NCBI RefSeq assembly: GCF_024345415.1
Contig: NZ_JAGQBB010000007.1
Coordinates: forward strand, 1 to 64,000
Origin: Synechococcus sp. Tobar12-5m-g
GTDB lineage: Bacteria; Cyanobacteriota; Cyanobacteriia; PCC-6307; Cyanobiaceae
DNA: 64,000 nucleotides
Direction of reading: 5' to 3'
The notes under the pieces were generated by a model that was not told where the DNA came from, did not search any database, and saw only the letters and a list, made by a program, of their open reading frames with translations. This document shows, piece by piece, positions 44,373 to 53,664 of the stretch. The stretch's first letter is position 1, and each line of letters starts with the position of its first letter. The translations under genes were made by a program, and so were the position numbers.

Positions 44373-45855
44373 AGGCGGCATCCAGAAATCGCTTCAAGGC
44401 CCCGTCGCGGCGGTTGAGGTCGTATTGACGTTGCACCACCTCCTGCAGGCCACCTTCGCCCCAGTCCTGGTCCTGCTCGAAGTAGGTGAGGAAGCTCAAG
44501 CCGGCGATCCGGGTCAACCAGGCCGCGCTGACGCCCTGCACCACCTTGCTGACCACCAGCGCCGGCAGATTCAAGGTCAGGGCCGAGGTGATCAGGCCCA
44601 GGCCTCCCTTGATCACGCCGAGCCCCGCCAGGGTGCGCCCCACCGACAGGGCCAGCTCCTGCCCCGTTTCGCGGGAAAGATTGACCCCGTACACCCGGGC
44701 GATCTCCACCACCATCTGGGCGTTGACCGCCGCGGTGCCGAGCAGGTCGACGACGGGCAGCGGGTTCACCACCAGCACCCCCGCCCCGATCCACATGTAG
44801 CGCTCGATGATCCCGCTGCCATCCCGCCGCCGTTGGCGGGCCAGCAACTCGCGGCTGGCATCGCTGAGGCGACGGCTCTGCAACAGGATGTTGTCGGCAA
44901 TCAATTCCTCGCCGTCCTGGAGCAGCACGGTGGCGAGACGCCGCAGCAGGCCCTCCACCTCCGGCTCCGGCTGCAGGGGCCGCCCGCCAGGCATCGGCAC
45001 CGACTGGGGCGCCGCACTGGCCGGGATCACGTCATCGGCATCGATCCGGCCGGCGGCGCGCTGGCGCAGCAGCTCGAGCAGGCGCCGCTCCTCCTGTTCA
45101 CCGCGCAGGTCGCACTTGTTGAGCACCAGGAGCAAGCGCTTGCCCAGGCCGGCCAGGGCTTCGAACACCTCCAGCTCGGCGGCCCGCAGGTCCCCGTCCA
45201 CCACCAGCAGAAGCAGATCGGCCCGGGCCGCCTGTTCCCTTGCGTTGCTTTCCCGCCCACGGCCATCGGCTCCCGCTTCCAGGATTCCGGGCGTATCCAC
45301 CAGTTTCAGGCCGCGACGCAGGCCCTTCAGGCGCAATCGGTAGGTGTGGCACTCGGCGGTGGACCCCATCGGCGCCCCCACCTCCCCAACAACCTCGCTG
45401 AGCAGGGCCCGAATCAGGGAGGTCTTGCCGGTGGACCCCGCACCGAACACCACCAACACCAGGTCGCCCCGGGCGAGTTCGGCCTCAACCCGCTGCCGCT
45501 CCTGCTGGAGGGCCTGCCGCTCGACGTCGTCGCGAACCCGCTCGAGCACCTGGTCGATCGCCTGCAGGTTGCGCTCGGCCGCCTCCTGACGGCTGCCGAG
45601 CGGTCCCAGGGCCTTGGGCGGTGGCGCCCCGCCCGGGCGGGGCTGGCGCCAGGCCACCAGCCAGGGCCAGGCCAACCGCAACGCCAGCAGGGCTCCGCCG
45701 CCGAAGAGCAGCAGCGTCACCGGGCCCACCAGCCAGTAGGGCAGCAGATAACTCAGCTGCCAGAGGAGATTGTTGAAGGCCCCCAGCAGCAGCGAAACAG
45801 CCACAACCCCCACCAGGGCAAGCCCCAACCACAGCCAGGGCCGGAACCGGCGCAT
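44263..45855 (-). CDS. Membrane-associated Era-like GTPase with DUF697 domain
   Basis: A 530-residue protein. Two N-terminal transmembrane helices (residues 8-25 and about 40-65) precede a GTPase domain with G1 VFGAGSTGKTSL, G3 KLVDTPG and G4 LNKCD, then a helical DUF697 domain (WIGAGVLVVNPLPVVDLLGTAAVNAQMVVEIARVYG). The family is common in cyanobacteria and chloroplast-related genomes; its job is unknown, perhaps membrane remodelling. It starts 1 nt into the stop of the PBP gene (TGATG), so the two are coupled. The Arg/Gly-rich tail overlaps the small ORF on the plus strand. Confidence 0.9.
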   Translation of the reverse strand: MRRFRPWLWLGLALVGVVAVSLLLGAFNNLLWQLSYLLPYWLVGPVTLLLFGGGALLALRLAWPWLVAWRQPRPGGAPPPKALGPLGSRQEAAERNLQAIDQVLERVRDDVERQALQQERQRVEAELARGDLVLVVFGAGSTGKTSLIRALLSEVVGEVGAPMGSTAECHTYRLRLKGLRRGLKLVDTPGILEAGADGRGRESNAREQAARADLLLLVVDGDLRAAELEVFEALAGLGKRLLLVLNKCDLRGEQEERRLLELLRQRAAGRIDADDVIPASAAPQSVPMPGGRPLQPEPEVEGLLRRLATVLLQDGEELIADNILLQSRRLSDASRELLARQRRRDGSGIIERYMWIGAGVLVVNPLPVVDLLGTAAVNAQMVVEIARVYGVNLSRETGQELALSVGRTLAGLGVIKGGLGLITSALTLNLPALVVSKVVQGVSAAWLTRIAGLSFLTYFEQDQDWGEGGLQEVVQRQYDLNRRDGALKRFLDAAFNRVVEPLQRRKDLQLPPRPGPRGEAAGEGRGRRAP

Positions 45856-48044
45856 CAGGGCTTGGCCGCGGCCGGCTGGGAGCCCCGGCCGGCCGCACGG
45901 ATGATGTCGCCCCACAGACCGGCGGCCAGGGCGCTGGAGCCCGCCGTGGGGCGGTTCTCGTCGTTGCCCAGCCAGATGCCCATCACCCAGTGGCGGCTCG
46001 GCTCATAGCCCACGAACACCAGATCGTGGCCCTTGTTGGTGGTGCCGGTCTTGCCCCCTTCCTCCCCGCCCAGGTAGGCCGCGGTGCCTGTGCCGCCCCG
46101 CACCACCCCCCGCAACAGCCCCTGCATCTGCCTGGCCACCTCGGGTTTGACCACCGTTCGTGACGGACTGACCGTGCGGCCCCGGCCACCGGCCTGCTTG
46201 CGGCAGCGGGCACTGTCGAGCCCGCCGCAGGTTTCGGCGTCGGTGAGACGGCGGACGGTGCTGGGGGCATGCCAGACCCCATCGTTGGCGACGGCGGCGT
46301 AGGCGGCGGTGAGTTCGATCAGACGCACCTCGCTCTGGCCGAGGGCCAGGCCGGGCACCGCCTGCATCGGCGTGGTGATGCCCAAATCCCGCGCCATCTG
46401 CTCCACCTTCTCCAGCCCGACCCGCCGGGCCAGGCGCAGGGCGGCGGTGTTGCTGCTGATCGCAAAGGCCTGCGCCAGGCTGAGATTGCCGCCACAGGAG
46501 CTGGCGAAGGTCTGGCCGGCCCAGCTCAGGGGGCCGCAGCTGACGCTGGCAGTCGGTTTGGTCCCCTGCTGCAGGGTCGCCAGATAGGTGAACAGCTTGA
46601 AGGTGCTGCCCGGTTGGCGCAGGGCCATGCTGGCTCGGTTGAACTGGCTGCGGCGGTAGTCCCGGCCGCCGGCGATGGCCAGAACGCCGCCGTTGCGGCT
46701 GTCGAGCACCACCACCGCCCCCTCGCTCACCCCGGCCGGCGCGCCAAAATCGAGCCGCTGGCGCAACTGGCTCTCCACCACCTGCTGCAGCAGGGGATCC
46801 AGGTGGGTTTCAACCAGGAAGTTGCCTTCGGCGGCCACATCGGAGCCCAGCAGATTCTCCAGGTCGCTGCGCACCTGGTCGGTGTAGAAGGGCACCGGCC
46901 GGATGCGCCCGCCGCGGCAGGCACCGGCACCGAGCTGCACCGGGCGGCGGCGGGCCTGACGGGCCAGATCGGCACTGATCCGGCCGGTGTTGGCCATCTT
47001 CAGCAACACCCCGTTGCGGGCCTCCAGGGCGGCCTGGGGGTTGGCGCAGGGATCGTTGCCGTTGGGGGATGGCAGCAGCCCCACCAGCAGGGCAGCCTCC
47101 TCGAGGCTGAGCTTGGCGGCGGGCTTGTCAAAATAGGAGCGGGCGGCATCCTCAAACCCCCAGCCCACCCCGAGATAGACCCGGTTCAGGTAGCTGAGCA
47201 GCAAGGCGCCCTTGCTGAACCGCGCCTCCAGCTGCAGGGCCACGAGCAGCTCCCGCCACTTGCGCAGCAGGGTTTCCCCCTCCCCCACCTGATCGGGATA
47301 AAGGCTGCGGGCCAGCTGCTGGGTGAGGGTGCTTCCCCCCTCCAGCACCCGGCCCCCCAGCAGGTTGGTGACCAGGGCCCGGCCGGTGCCGATCGGGTCC
47401 ACGCCGGGGTGCCACCAGAAGCGGCTGTCCTCACTGGCCAGCAACGCTTCCACCAGCACGCTCGGATAGTTGCTCAGCGCCTTGTTTTCGCGGTGTTCGC
47501 TTGAATCGGCCGAGCTGAGCGGCCGATTCAGCCGGTCGTAGAGGGCCACCGGGCCCCGCACAGGCGCCAGGCTGCCCCGCACCGGCACCTGCAGCACCGA
47601 CAAGCTCAGCAGCAGGGTGCCGGCCGTGGCCGCGGCGGTGGCGGCGGCGACGGCCGCCCGCGCCAGGGACGGCAGGCGGGGAATCGGTCGGCGCTGAAAG
47701 ACCAGCTCCGGCAGGCCCGGCTCACTCGCCGGCCCGAAACGCACCGCATCGCCATCACAGAGCAGGAGCTGCCGGATGCGTTGTCCGCGCCAGTACAGAC
47801 CGTTGGTGGAGCCGTCGTCGCGCAGGAGCCAATCCGAACCGATCTGCTCCAGCAGGGCGTGCCGCTTGCTGACGGCCGGGTGGTCGAGGCAGACCTCCAG
47901 CCGGCTGTCGCGGCCAAGGCGATAGAGGCCGCCGTGCAGGTTGATGCGGCGGCTGGGATGGCCGGGCAGGAAGATCTCCAGCAGGGCCTCCGAGGGGAGG
48001 GTAGACCGGGCAACCAGCGGTTTCAACCGTTCAGCGCCCAGCAC
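45855..48044 (-). CDS. Class A penicillin-binding protein with N-terminal FHA domain
   Basis: A bifunctional peptidoglycan synthase of about 729 residues. Residues about 20-125 form a forkhead-associated domain (RLGRDSRLEVCLDHPAVSKRHALLE with the phospho-Thr-binding R, S and H) on the cytoplasmic side. After one transmembrane helix comes the GT51 transglycosylase (EDSRFWWHPGVDP, GGSTLTQQLARSLYP) and the transpeptidase with STFK, SSN and KTGT motifs. GTG at 48042-48044 with GGGAGG upstream is preferred and overlaps lspA by 14 nt; TTG 48026 is an alternative. Confidence 0.92.
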   Translation of the reverse strand: MLGAERLKPLVARSTLPSEALLEIFLPGHPSRRINLHGGLYRLGRDSRLEVCLDHPAVSKRHALLEQIGSDWLLRDDGSTNGLYWRGQRIRQLLLCDGDAVRFGPASEPGLPELVFQRRPIPRLPSLARAAVAAATAAATAGTLLLSLSVLQVPVRGSLAPVRGPVALYDRLNRPLSSADSSEHRENKALSNYPSVLVEALLASEDSRFWWHPGVDPIGTGRALVTNLLGGRVLEGGSTLTQQLARSLYPDQVGEGETLLRKWRELLVALQLEARFSKGALLLSYLNRVYLGVGWGFEDAARSYFDKPAAKLSLEEAALLVGLLPSPNGNDPCANPQAALEARNGVLLKMANTGRISADLARQARRRPVQLGAGACRGGRIRPVPFYTDQVRSDLENLLGSDVAAEGNFLVETHLDPLLQQVVESQLRQRLDFGAPAGVSEGAVVVLDSRNGGVLAIAGGRDYRRSQFNRASMALRQPGSTFKLFTYLATLQQGTKPTASVSCGPLSWAGQTFASSCGGNLSLAQAFAISSNTAALRLARRVGLEKVEQMARDLGITTPMQAVPGLALGQSEVRLIELTAAYAAVANDGVWHAPSTVRRLTDAETCGGLDSARCRKQAGGRGRTVSPSRTVVKPEVARQMQGLLRGVVRGGTGTAAYLGGEEGGKTGTTNKGHDLVFVGYEPSRHWVMGIWLGNDENRPTAGSSALAAGLWGDIIRAAGRGSQPAAAKP

Positions 48045-48513
48045 CGCCCCGTCCCTCCCAAAGGTCCACGGCCAGGCAGGCCACCGCCACATTGATCGCC
48101 ACGTCGGCCAGATTGAACACCGGGAACTGGATCGGCACCAGCTCCAGGAAATCGACCACCCCGCCCAGGCGCCAGCGATCGAGGCCATTTCCCAGGGCGC
48201 CCCCAAGCAGGGCGCCCACCCCCAGCGCCTGCCAGCGCCGCAGGGAGCTCTGCCGCTGAATCCAGATGATCAGGCCCAGGGCCACCAGGAGGCTCACCAC
48301 CCCCAGCAGGGCGGTGGATGCCTGGAAGAGGCTGAAAGCGGCACCGGTGTTGAACAGCAAGCGCAGGCGCAGCAGGCCGGGCAGGAACGGCTGGGACGCC
48401 GATGGTGCCAGGGTTGCAACGGCCCAGGCCTTGGTGAACTGGTCCAGCAGAACAACGGCGGTGGCGACCAGCCAGGCAACCCGTCGCCATGGCTTGGCGG
48501 GTGGCGTCATCAC
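48031..48513 (-). CDS. lspA: Lipoprotein signal peptidase
   Basis: A 160-residue four-helix aspartic protease that removes signal peptides from prolipoproteins. The catalytic aspartates are in GNGLDRWRLGGVVDFLEL and VFNLADVAINVAV, and FNTGAAFSLF matches the family. A second ATG one codon later is possible. It lies between bioY (7 nt) and the PBP gene (overlap), forming a minus-strand envelope operon. Confidence 0.96.
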   Translation of the reverse strand: MMTPPAKPWRRVAWLVATAVVLLDQFTKAWAVATLAPSASQPFLPGLLRLRLLFNTGAAFSLFQASTALLGVVSLLVALGLIIWIQRQSSLRRWQALGVGALLGGALGNGLDRWRLGGVVDFLELVPIQFPVFNLADVAINVAVACLAVDLWEGRGGAGR

Positions 48514-48520
48514 GCGTCAT

Positions 48521-49120
48521 TCATGGTTGGACGAGCAGCAGCTTGCGCAGCGGCACCGCCAGAACCGCAACGGCGCAGCAAAGAAGAAGTTGTGGCAGCA
48601 GCGGGCCGAGGCTGTAGCTGAGCAGCAGATCCGTAAGGCTGCCACCCCAACGGCCCGCCAGGGCGCCGATCAGCAGGTTGGCGATGCCGCAGAGCTGAAT
48701 CACCAGCAGGCCAATTACGGCCGACCCAAGCAGACGAAGCAGCTCCCCCATCCCCTCCTGACGCGCGAGTCGCCCGGCCAGCCAGCCGGCCGGCACGAAC
48801 CCGGCCAGAAAGCCGAAGCCCGGATCGAGCAAGTAGGCCATGCCGCCACCGCCGTGGAATACCGGCAGCATCAGCAGCCCGAGACTGAGGTAAGCCACGG
48901 CCGCCAGCAGGGCTGGCCTGGGTCCGCAGACCAGGGCCGTGAGCAGCAGGGCCGGAACCTGGGCTGTGACGGGCAGCTCCTGGAGGGCAAGGCCACCCCC
49001 CGGTGCAGGCAAGGGAAAGAAGGTCTGAATCAGACCACCGCTGATGATCAGCAGCAGCCCCACGACGGCGCCGCTCCAGTTGGCTAAGGCCCGCAATCGA
49101 AGGAATCTGGCTTCCCCCAT
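48521..49120 (-). CDS. bioY: Biotin transporter BioY
   Basis: The substrate-capture membrane subunit of ECF or solitary biotin uptake. About 199 residues with six helices; SGGLIQTFFPLPAPGGGLALQELPVTAQVPALLLTALVCG and the family's GPRPALLAAVAYLSLGLLMLPVFHGGGGMAYLLDPGFGFLAGF are clear. ATG 49118-49120 (MGEARFLRLRALANW) is preferred; one at 49148-49150 would leave 6 nt to the divergent sipA. BioM/N genes are absent here. Confidence 0.9.
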   Translation of the reverse strand: MGEARFLRLRALANWSGAVVGLLLIISGGLIQTFFPLPAPGGGLALQELPVTAQVPALLLTALVCGPRPALLAAVAYLSLGLLMLPVFHGGGGMAYLLDPGFGFLAGFVPAGWLAGRLARQEGMGELLRLLGSAVIGLLVIQLCGIANLLIGALAGRWGGSLTDLLLSYSLGPLLPQLLLCCAVAVLAVPLRKLLLVQP

Positions 49121-49156
49121 CCTGCTGTAGTGGAGGGCAGTGAAGTGCATCGAACG

Positions 49157-49414
49157 ATGGAGTCACCAGAAACCGACCAGCCCAATCCCCTGACGATCGG
49201 CACCCGGGTGCGCTTGAACGGCAGCCCCCCCTTTCTCAAGACCGCCGATCCGATGCCGATGCTGCGGCCCCCCGATCTGGTCGACGCCGGCGAGATCGGT
49301 CAGGTGACCGCCCTCAGGGCCCTGGACCAGCTGGCCGTTCGCTTCCGTCGTGGCACCTTTCTGCTGCGGGCCGATCAGCTCAGCAGCGCCGAAGCGGAGC
49401 GGCCCAGGGGGTGA
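49157..49414 (+). CDS. sipA: SipA family regulator (NblS-interacting protein)
   Basis: An 85-residue SH3-like protein. IGTRVRLNGSPPFLKTADPMPMLRPPDLVDAGEIGQV and FRRGTFLLRADQL match SipA, which in Synechococcus binds the ATP-binding domain of the stress kinase NblS and tunes high-light and nutrient responses. ATG 49157 follows the conserved start better than one at 49130. Its 3' end overlaps the convergent peptidase gene by 40 nt. Confidence 0.9.
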   Translation: MESPETDQPNPLTIGTRVRLNGSPPFLKTADPMPMLRPPDLVDAGEIGQVTALRALDQLAVRFRRGTFLLRADQLSSAEAERPRG

Positions 49415-50691
49415 GCGGCCCAGGCCCTCTGGGCGGCGGACAACGCCGCGGCCGGCCCGCACAGGCTCAGGCTGGGGTGAGCCAGCAGGGTTCGGGCAAC
49501 CTCCCACAGGGCAGCTGGATCGAGGGCCTCCGCCCGTTCACTGGCCTCATCGGGATAGGACCAGGCCAGGCCATGGCCCAGCACCAGGGCCTGGCGATCG
49601 GCGATCTGACCGCAGGTCTGGCGACCGGCGGCGACAAGGCCGCGGAACTTGGCGAGAGCGAGCTGCCACTCCTTGGTGGTCAGGGGCTGATCCAGCAGCC
49701 GTTGCCATTCCTGCAGCAGCTGGCCGGTGGCTTCGGCGGCCCGATCCGCCGAACTGGAGAGGTGGATCACGAAGGGGGCGGCGCCACGCCGGGCCGGCAG
49801 GTGCACACCCACGTCGTAGGCGAGGCCCTGCTCCTCCCGCAGCACCACGAACAGTCGGCTGGACATGCCGACCCCCAGATGGCACTGCAGCAGGCGCAGG
49901 GCCAGGGAGCGGGGGTCAGCCAGGGGAACCGTGGCCGCCCCCAGCATCAGCACGAGTTGCTCGGTGTCGAGTTCTTCGCTCACCAGGGCGGCAATTGAGC
50001 GGCCGCCAGGCCCCGCAGCCGCCAGGGGCGCCACGGCGGGCCAGAGGGGAGCGGCCGCAGGCTCCAGGAGGGTGCGGAGATCCGGCGGCGGCTGACCGCT
50101 GATCACCAGGACGGCCCCCTCGCCGCCGAGCTGGCCGGCAGCCTCGAGCAGAAGGGGCCTCTCCAGACCCGCCAGTTCCTCCTCCACGCCGAGGGGATCG
50201 TGGCCGTAGGGGCCGTCCCCATAGAGCTGGTGGCGCAGCCGGTCATGGGCCTGCTGGAACGGGTCCTCCCGCTGGCGATGGAGGGCCTGCAGGTTGAGCT
50301 GTCGCTCCAGGCTGATCTGGTCACTCGCCAGCCAGGGATTCAGCACCATCGTGTGCAGCAGAGGCAACAGGGCAGCGCTGTCGGCGCTGGCGCACTTCAG
50401 GCTGATCAGCAGCCCATCCTCAGAGGCCTCGCAGCGCAGCTCATCGCCGAGGCCCTCGACCAGATCGGCCATCGCCTCGCCACTGAGGTCGCCGCAGCCC
50501 CGGCTGAGCAGGCCCGCCAACAGCTGGGCGCGGCCGCGCTGACCCCTGGGATCGGCGCCACTGCCGCCCCGGATCCAGAGTTTCGCGGAAACGATCGCAG
50601 GACCGGACCGGCGCAGCACCCACACCGGGCAACCGCCTGAAAGGGTGAACGTCTCCGGGGTGGGCAGGGGGGGATGAAGGGAGGCGATCAT
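49375..50691 (-). CDS. M16 family peptidase-like protein, non-catalytic partner
   Basis: A 438-residue M16 homologue without the HxxEH zinc motif: the equivalent region reads GRAQLLAGLLSRGCGDLS. The second domain has GVGMSSRLFVVLREEQGLAYDVG, the R/Y region that contacts substrate in two-subunit M16B enzymes. It would pair with the catalytic subunit encoded just upstream (ATGA overlap), forming a processing-peptidase-like heterodimer. Substrate unknown. Confidence 0.9.
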   Translation of the reverse strand: MIASLHPPLPTPETFTLSGGCPVWVLRRSGPAIVSAKLWIRGGSGADPRGQRGRAQLLAGLLSRGCGDLSGEAMADLVEGLGDELRCEASEDGLLISLKCASADSAALLPLLHTMVLNPWLASDQISLERQLNLQALHRQREDPFQQAHDRLRHQLYGDGPYGHDPLGVEEELAGLERPLLLEAAGQLGGEGAVLVISGQPPPDLRTLLEPAAAPLWPAVAPLAAAGPGGRSIAALVSEELDTEQLVLMLGAATVPLADPRSLALRLLQCHLGVGMSSRLFVVLREEQGLAYDVGVHLPARRGAAPFVIHLSSSADRAAEATGQLLQEWQRLLDQPLTTKEWQLALAKFRGLVAAGRQTCGQIADRQALVLGHGLAWSYPDEASERAEALDPAALWEVARTLLAHPSLSLCGPAAALSAAQRAWAAHPLGRSASALLS

Positions 50692-51956
50692 GCCGGCAGC
50701 ACCAGCAGGCGGCATGCCTTCTCGGGATCGAGCAGCGGCACCATCTCCTGGTGGATCCGCTCCGCCGACCAGGCGTCAAGCAGGTCGAGGGGATGGCGCA
50801 GGGGGGCAAGGCGTCCCCAGAGCCCCTGGTGGCCGGTGAGCCCGGCCACGGCGGAAGCCGACTCCAGCCCGAAGCGGTAGCCGTTGGCCACGAGGCGACG
50901 CGCCCGCTCCAGCTCCTGGTCCGTGGGGGGCGCCGAACAGAGCTCCTGCCACACCTGGGAAATCCGGGCCTCCACCGTCTCCGCCTGGTCCGGCTCAAAG
51001 ACCGCCTCCAGCAGGCCGAGGCTGCCCGCCTCCAGCACGTTCAGATCCAGATCGATGCTTTCAACAAGCCGGAGATCTTCGCGCAGCCGTTGCACCAGCC
51101 GGCTGCGTTTTCCCTCGGCCATCAAGGTGGTGAGCAGATCGGCGCCGGCCACCGCATCGAGGTCGGCCGCCGCCGGAAAGGGCCAGGCCAGCAACAGCCG
51201 GGCAGCCTCCAGCCGGGGAAGCCTGAGCTGGTGGCGTCCGCTCTGGAGTCGCAACGGCGGGAAGCGATCGGTGGCTTCGAGATCGGTGGCTTCGAGGCGT
51301 GCCAGGGGGCTGGGGGCCAGCAAGGCTTCAAGGTCGAGGTCTTCAACCGCGCCTGCCATGGCCAGGCTGCAGTGCTGGGGTTGATAGCGGCGGCGGTGGA
51401 AGCGCGCCATCCGCTCCGGGTCATGGTCGAGCAAAGCCTGCCGGTCGCCCAGGATCGGGCGGCCGTAGGGATGCCCGGGGCAGGCCAGGGCCAGCAGGCG
51501 CTGGAAGGCGACCTCCTCGGGTTGGTCTTCGCTCTGGGCCAGTTCCTCCAGCACCACCTGCTTCTCGAGGCCGAAATCAGCTGCGTTCAAGCGCGGATGC
51601 AGCACCAGGTCGAGCAGCAGATCCAGGGCTTCCGGGGCCGCGGCGGGCGGAATCAACACGTGGTAATGAACATCGTCAAAGCCGGTGGCCGCATTGCTGC
51701 TGCCGCCGAGGGCCTCGATGCGCCTGTCGAACTCCCCTGCCGCCAGCTGACCACTGCCCTTGAAGACCATGTGCTCAAGAAAGTGGGCGAGACCGAATTC
51801 CTCTGGAGCCTCGGTGCGGCTTCCCGCCTGACACCAGAAATCCAGGCAGACCACAGGTGCCTGCTCCTGGTCGATGGTGACGACCCGAACCCCGTTCTCG
51901 AGACTGAAGGCGTGAGGGGACGGAAAGATTTCCTCTGAATCGGGCGACAGGGGCAA
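50688..51956 (-). CDS. M16 family zinc peptidase, catalytic subunit
   Basis: A 422-residue peptidase with the inverted zinc motif HFLEH ([14 protein letters not shown]) and a downstream glutamate in [14 protein letters not shown] as third ligand. The C-terminal half is the non-catalytic repeat. The family includes mitochondrial and chloroplast processing peptidases. Start is TTG at 51954-51956; no ATG precedes [17 protein letters not shown]. It is coupled to the inactive paralogue downstream and divergent from pcyA (56 nt). Confidence 0.92.
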   Translation of the reverse strand: MPLSPDSEEIFPSPHAFSLENGVRVVTIDQEQAPVVCLDFWCQAGSRTEAPEEFGLAHFLEHMVFKGSGQLAAGEFDRRIEALGGSSNAATGFDDVHYHVLIPPAAAPEALDLLLDLVLHPRLNAADFGLEKQVVLEELAQSEDQPEEVAFQRLLALACPGHPYGRPILGDRQALLDHDPERMARFHRRRYQPQHCSLAMAGAVEDLDLEALLAPSPLARLEATDLEATDRFPPLRLQSGRHQLRLPRLEAARLLLAWPFPAAADLDAVAGADLLTTLMAEGKRSRLVQRLREDLRLVESIDLDLNVLEAGSLGLLEAVFEPDQAETVEARISQVWQELCSAPPTDQELERARRLVANGYRFGLESASAVAGLTGHQGLWGRLAPLRHPLDLLDAWSAERIHQEMVPLLDPEKACRLLVLPA

Positions 51957-52012
51957 GGGCTGGACCGATCACACGTGGCAGGATCAGCATTCTGCTGGCT
52001 GAGGCAGCGTTC

Positions 52013-52783
52013 GTGACCAGCACCGCACCCAGCGCCGGCGGCGTCCATCCCCTGGTGGATGCCTTGGCCGAGCAGATCCGGGCGAGCTGGCTCTCCCTCC
52101 CAGGCCTGGAGCCCCTGCCGATCGCTGCAGACCTCGAGGCGATCACAGGCAGCCTCGACGGTGAACGGCTGTTCATCCGCAACGAGCTGAAGCAGTGCCG
52201 CGGCCTGCGCAAGCTCCACCTGGAAACGGCCCGCCTCGGGGCCGGTCTGCAGATCCTTCACTGTGTGTTCTTCCCGGATCCCCGCTTCGATCTGCCCGTG
52301 TTCGGTGCCGACATCGTGGCCGGGCCGGCGGGGGTTTCCGCCGCCATCGCTGACCTTTCCCCCACCGTGGGGTTGCTGCCTCCGGGAATCGTGGCCGGCC
52401 TCGAGGCCCTGCCGGTCCATCCCTTCAGCCAGGTCCGGGAGCTTCCAGGCTGGGGCACGATCTTCTCCCCCTTCGTCCGTTTCGTGCGGCCAGTGGGGGC
52501 CACCGAGGAGGGCTGGTTCATCGCGGAGGTGAACGGCCTGCTCACGGTGCTCGCCGCCGCCATCGCGGAGGCCCAGGAACAGTCCCTCGATCACCCGGCT
52601 ACGATCAATCGCTACCATGGCCAGCTGTCGTATTGCCAGCAGCAGAAACGCAACGACAAGACCCGGCGGGTCCTGGAGAAGGCGTTCAACCCAGCCTGGG
52701 CGAACCGCTACATCGAGGAACTCCTGTTCGACAATCCTCCTCCGATCCGAGCGGCGGATCCGGACGTGGGCGCAAGCTGCTGA
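52013..52783 (+). CDS. pcyA: Phycocyanobilin:ferredoxin oxidoreductase
   Basis: Makes phycocyanobilin, the chromophore of CpcB and ApcF, by four-electron reduction of biliverdin IX alpha with ferredoxin. The 256-residue protein has [21 protein letters not shown] with the catalytic His and Asp, and the C-terminal [27 protein letters not shown]. Start is GTG 52013. The downstream exporter gene begins within its 3' end. Confidence 0.95.
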   Translation: MTSTAPSAGGVHPLVDALAEQIRASWLSLPGLEPLPIAADLEAITGSLDGERLFIRNELKQCRGLRKLHLETARLGAGLQILHCVFFPDPRFDLPVFGADIVAGPAGVSAAIADLSPTVGLLPPGIVAGLEALPVHPFSQVRELPGWGTIFSPFVRFVRPVGATEEGWFIAEVNGLLTVLAAAIAEAQEQSLDHPATINRYHGQLSYCQQQKRNDKTRRVLEKAFNPAWANRYIEELLFDNPPPIRAADPDVGASC

Positions 52784-53664
52784 TCGGTGCGGCGGCATTG
52801 CTGCTGGTGGGCAGCGGTGTCGTGATCTGGCAAGCCAGGCAGCGCAGCGCAGGGCCGGCGCCGGCTGCCCGCACCCGCCCAGCAGCTGTCGTTGAAGCGG
52901 TCTCCGCCCTTGGCCGGCTCGAGCCGGCCGGTGATGTCCGCAAACTGGCCGCCCCGATGACCGATTTCGGTGGCAGCCCGCGGTTGTCAGACCTGCTGGT
53001 CGAGGAGGGCGATCGGGTCGAGAAGGGGCAACTGCTGGCCCGCTTCGACAACGGCCCCACCCTGCAGGCCGAGCGGAAGCTTCTGCGCAGCCGCATCGCC
53101 AACCTGACCAGCCAGGTGACGGTGCTGGAGCGGGAGATCAACCGCTACCGACAGTTGGCCAGGGCAGGCGCCACTGCGGCCGCCGATCTGGAGGCCCGCG
53201 AACTCAAACTGATCGAGCTGAAGGGCAGCCTGCTGGAGGCGCAAAACCTGTTGCTTAAAACCGACACGGATCTGGTAAACACCGAACTGCGCTCGCCGAT
53301 CACAGGCACCGTGCTTCGTCTGCAGGCCAGGGTAGGGGAGCGACCAGGCGACGACGGCATCCTCGAGATCGGAGCCAGTGACCGGATGGAGGCCGTCGCG
53401 GAGGTCTATGAAAGCGACATCAACCGGCTGCGCCCGGGCCAGACGGCCACCATCACCAGTGAGAACGGCGGCTTCAGCGGCACCCTCCAGGCCCGGGTGA
53501 TCCGGATCAGCCCCCAGGTGCGCCAGCGGCAGGTGCTCTCCACCGACCCCACCGGCGACGCCGACGCCCGGGTGGTGGAAGTGCGCCTCGAACTCGACCC
53601 CGCCGATGCCCGCCGGGTGCGCAACCTGGTGGGCATGAAAACCATCACCCGCTTCCAGCCGTGA
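52633..53664 (+). CDS. DevB/HlyD-type membrane fusion protein
   Basis: The periplasmic adaptor of a DevBCA-type exporter. One transmembrane helix ([19 protein letters not shown]), a lipoyl/barrel half with [19 protein letters not shown] and [19 protein letters not shown], a coiled-coil hairpin (residues about 130-210) and a return barrel with [23 protein letters not shown]. The start is unsure: TTG 52633, inside pcyA, is the only standard codon before the helix, giving an overlap of 151 nt. A non-standard start nearer 52777 is possible. It couples to the permease by GTGA. Confidence 0.88.
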   Translation: MPAAETQRQDPAGPGEGVQPSLGEPLHRGTPVRQSSSDPSGGSGRGRKLLIGAAALLLVGSGVVIWQARQRSAGPAPAARTRPAAVVEAVSALGRLEPAGDVRKLAAPMTDFGGSPRLSDLLVEEGDRVEKGQLLARFDNGPTLQAERKLLRSRIANLTSQVTVLEREINRYRQLARAGATAAADLEARELKLIELKGSLLEAQNLLLKTDTDLVNTELRSPITGTVLRLQARVGERPGDDGILEIGASDRMEAVAEVYESDINRLRPGQTATITSENGGFSGTLQARVIRISPQVRQRQVLSTDPTGDADARVVEVRLELDPADARRVRNLVGMKTITRFQP

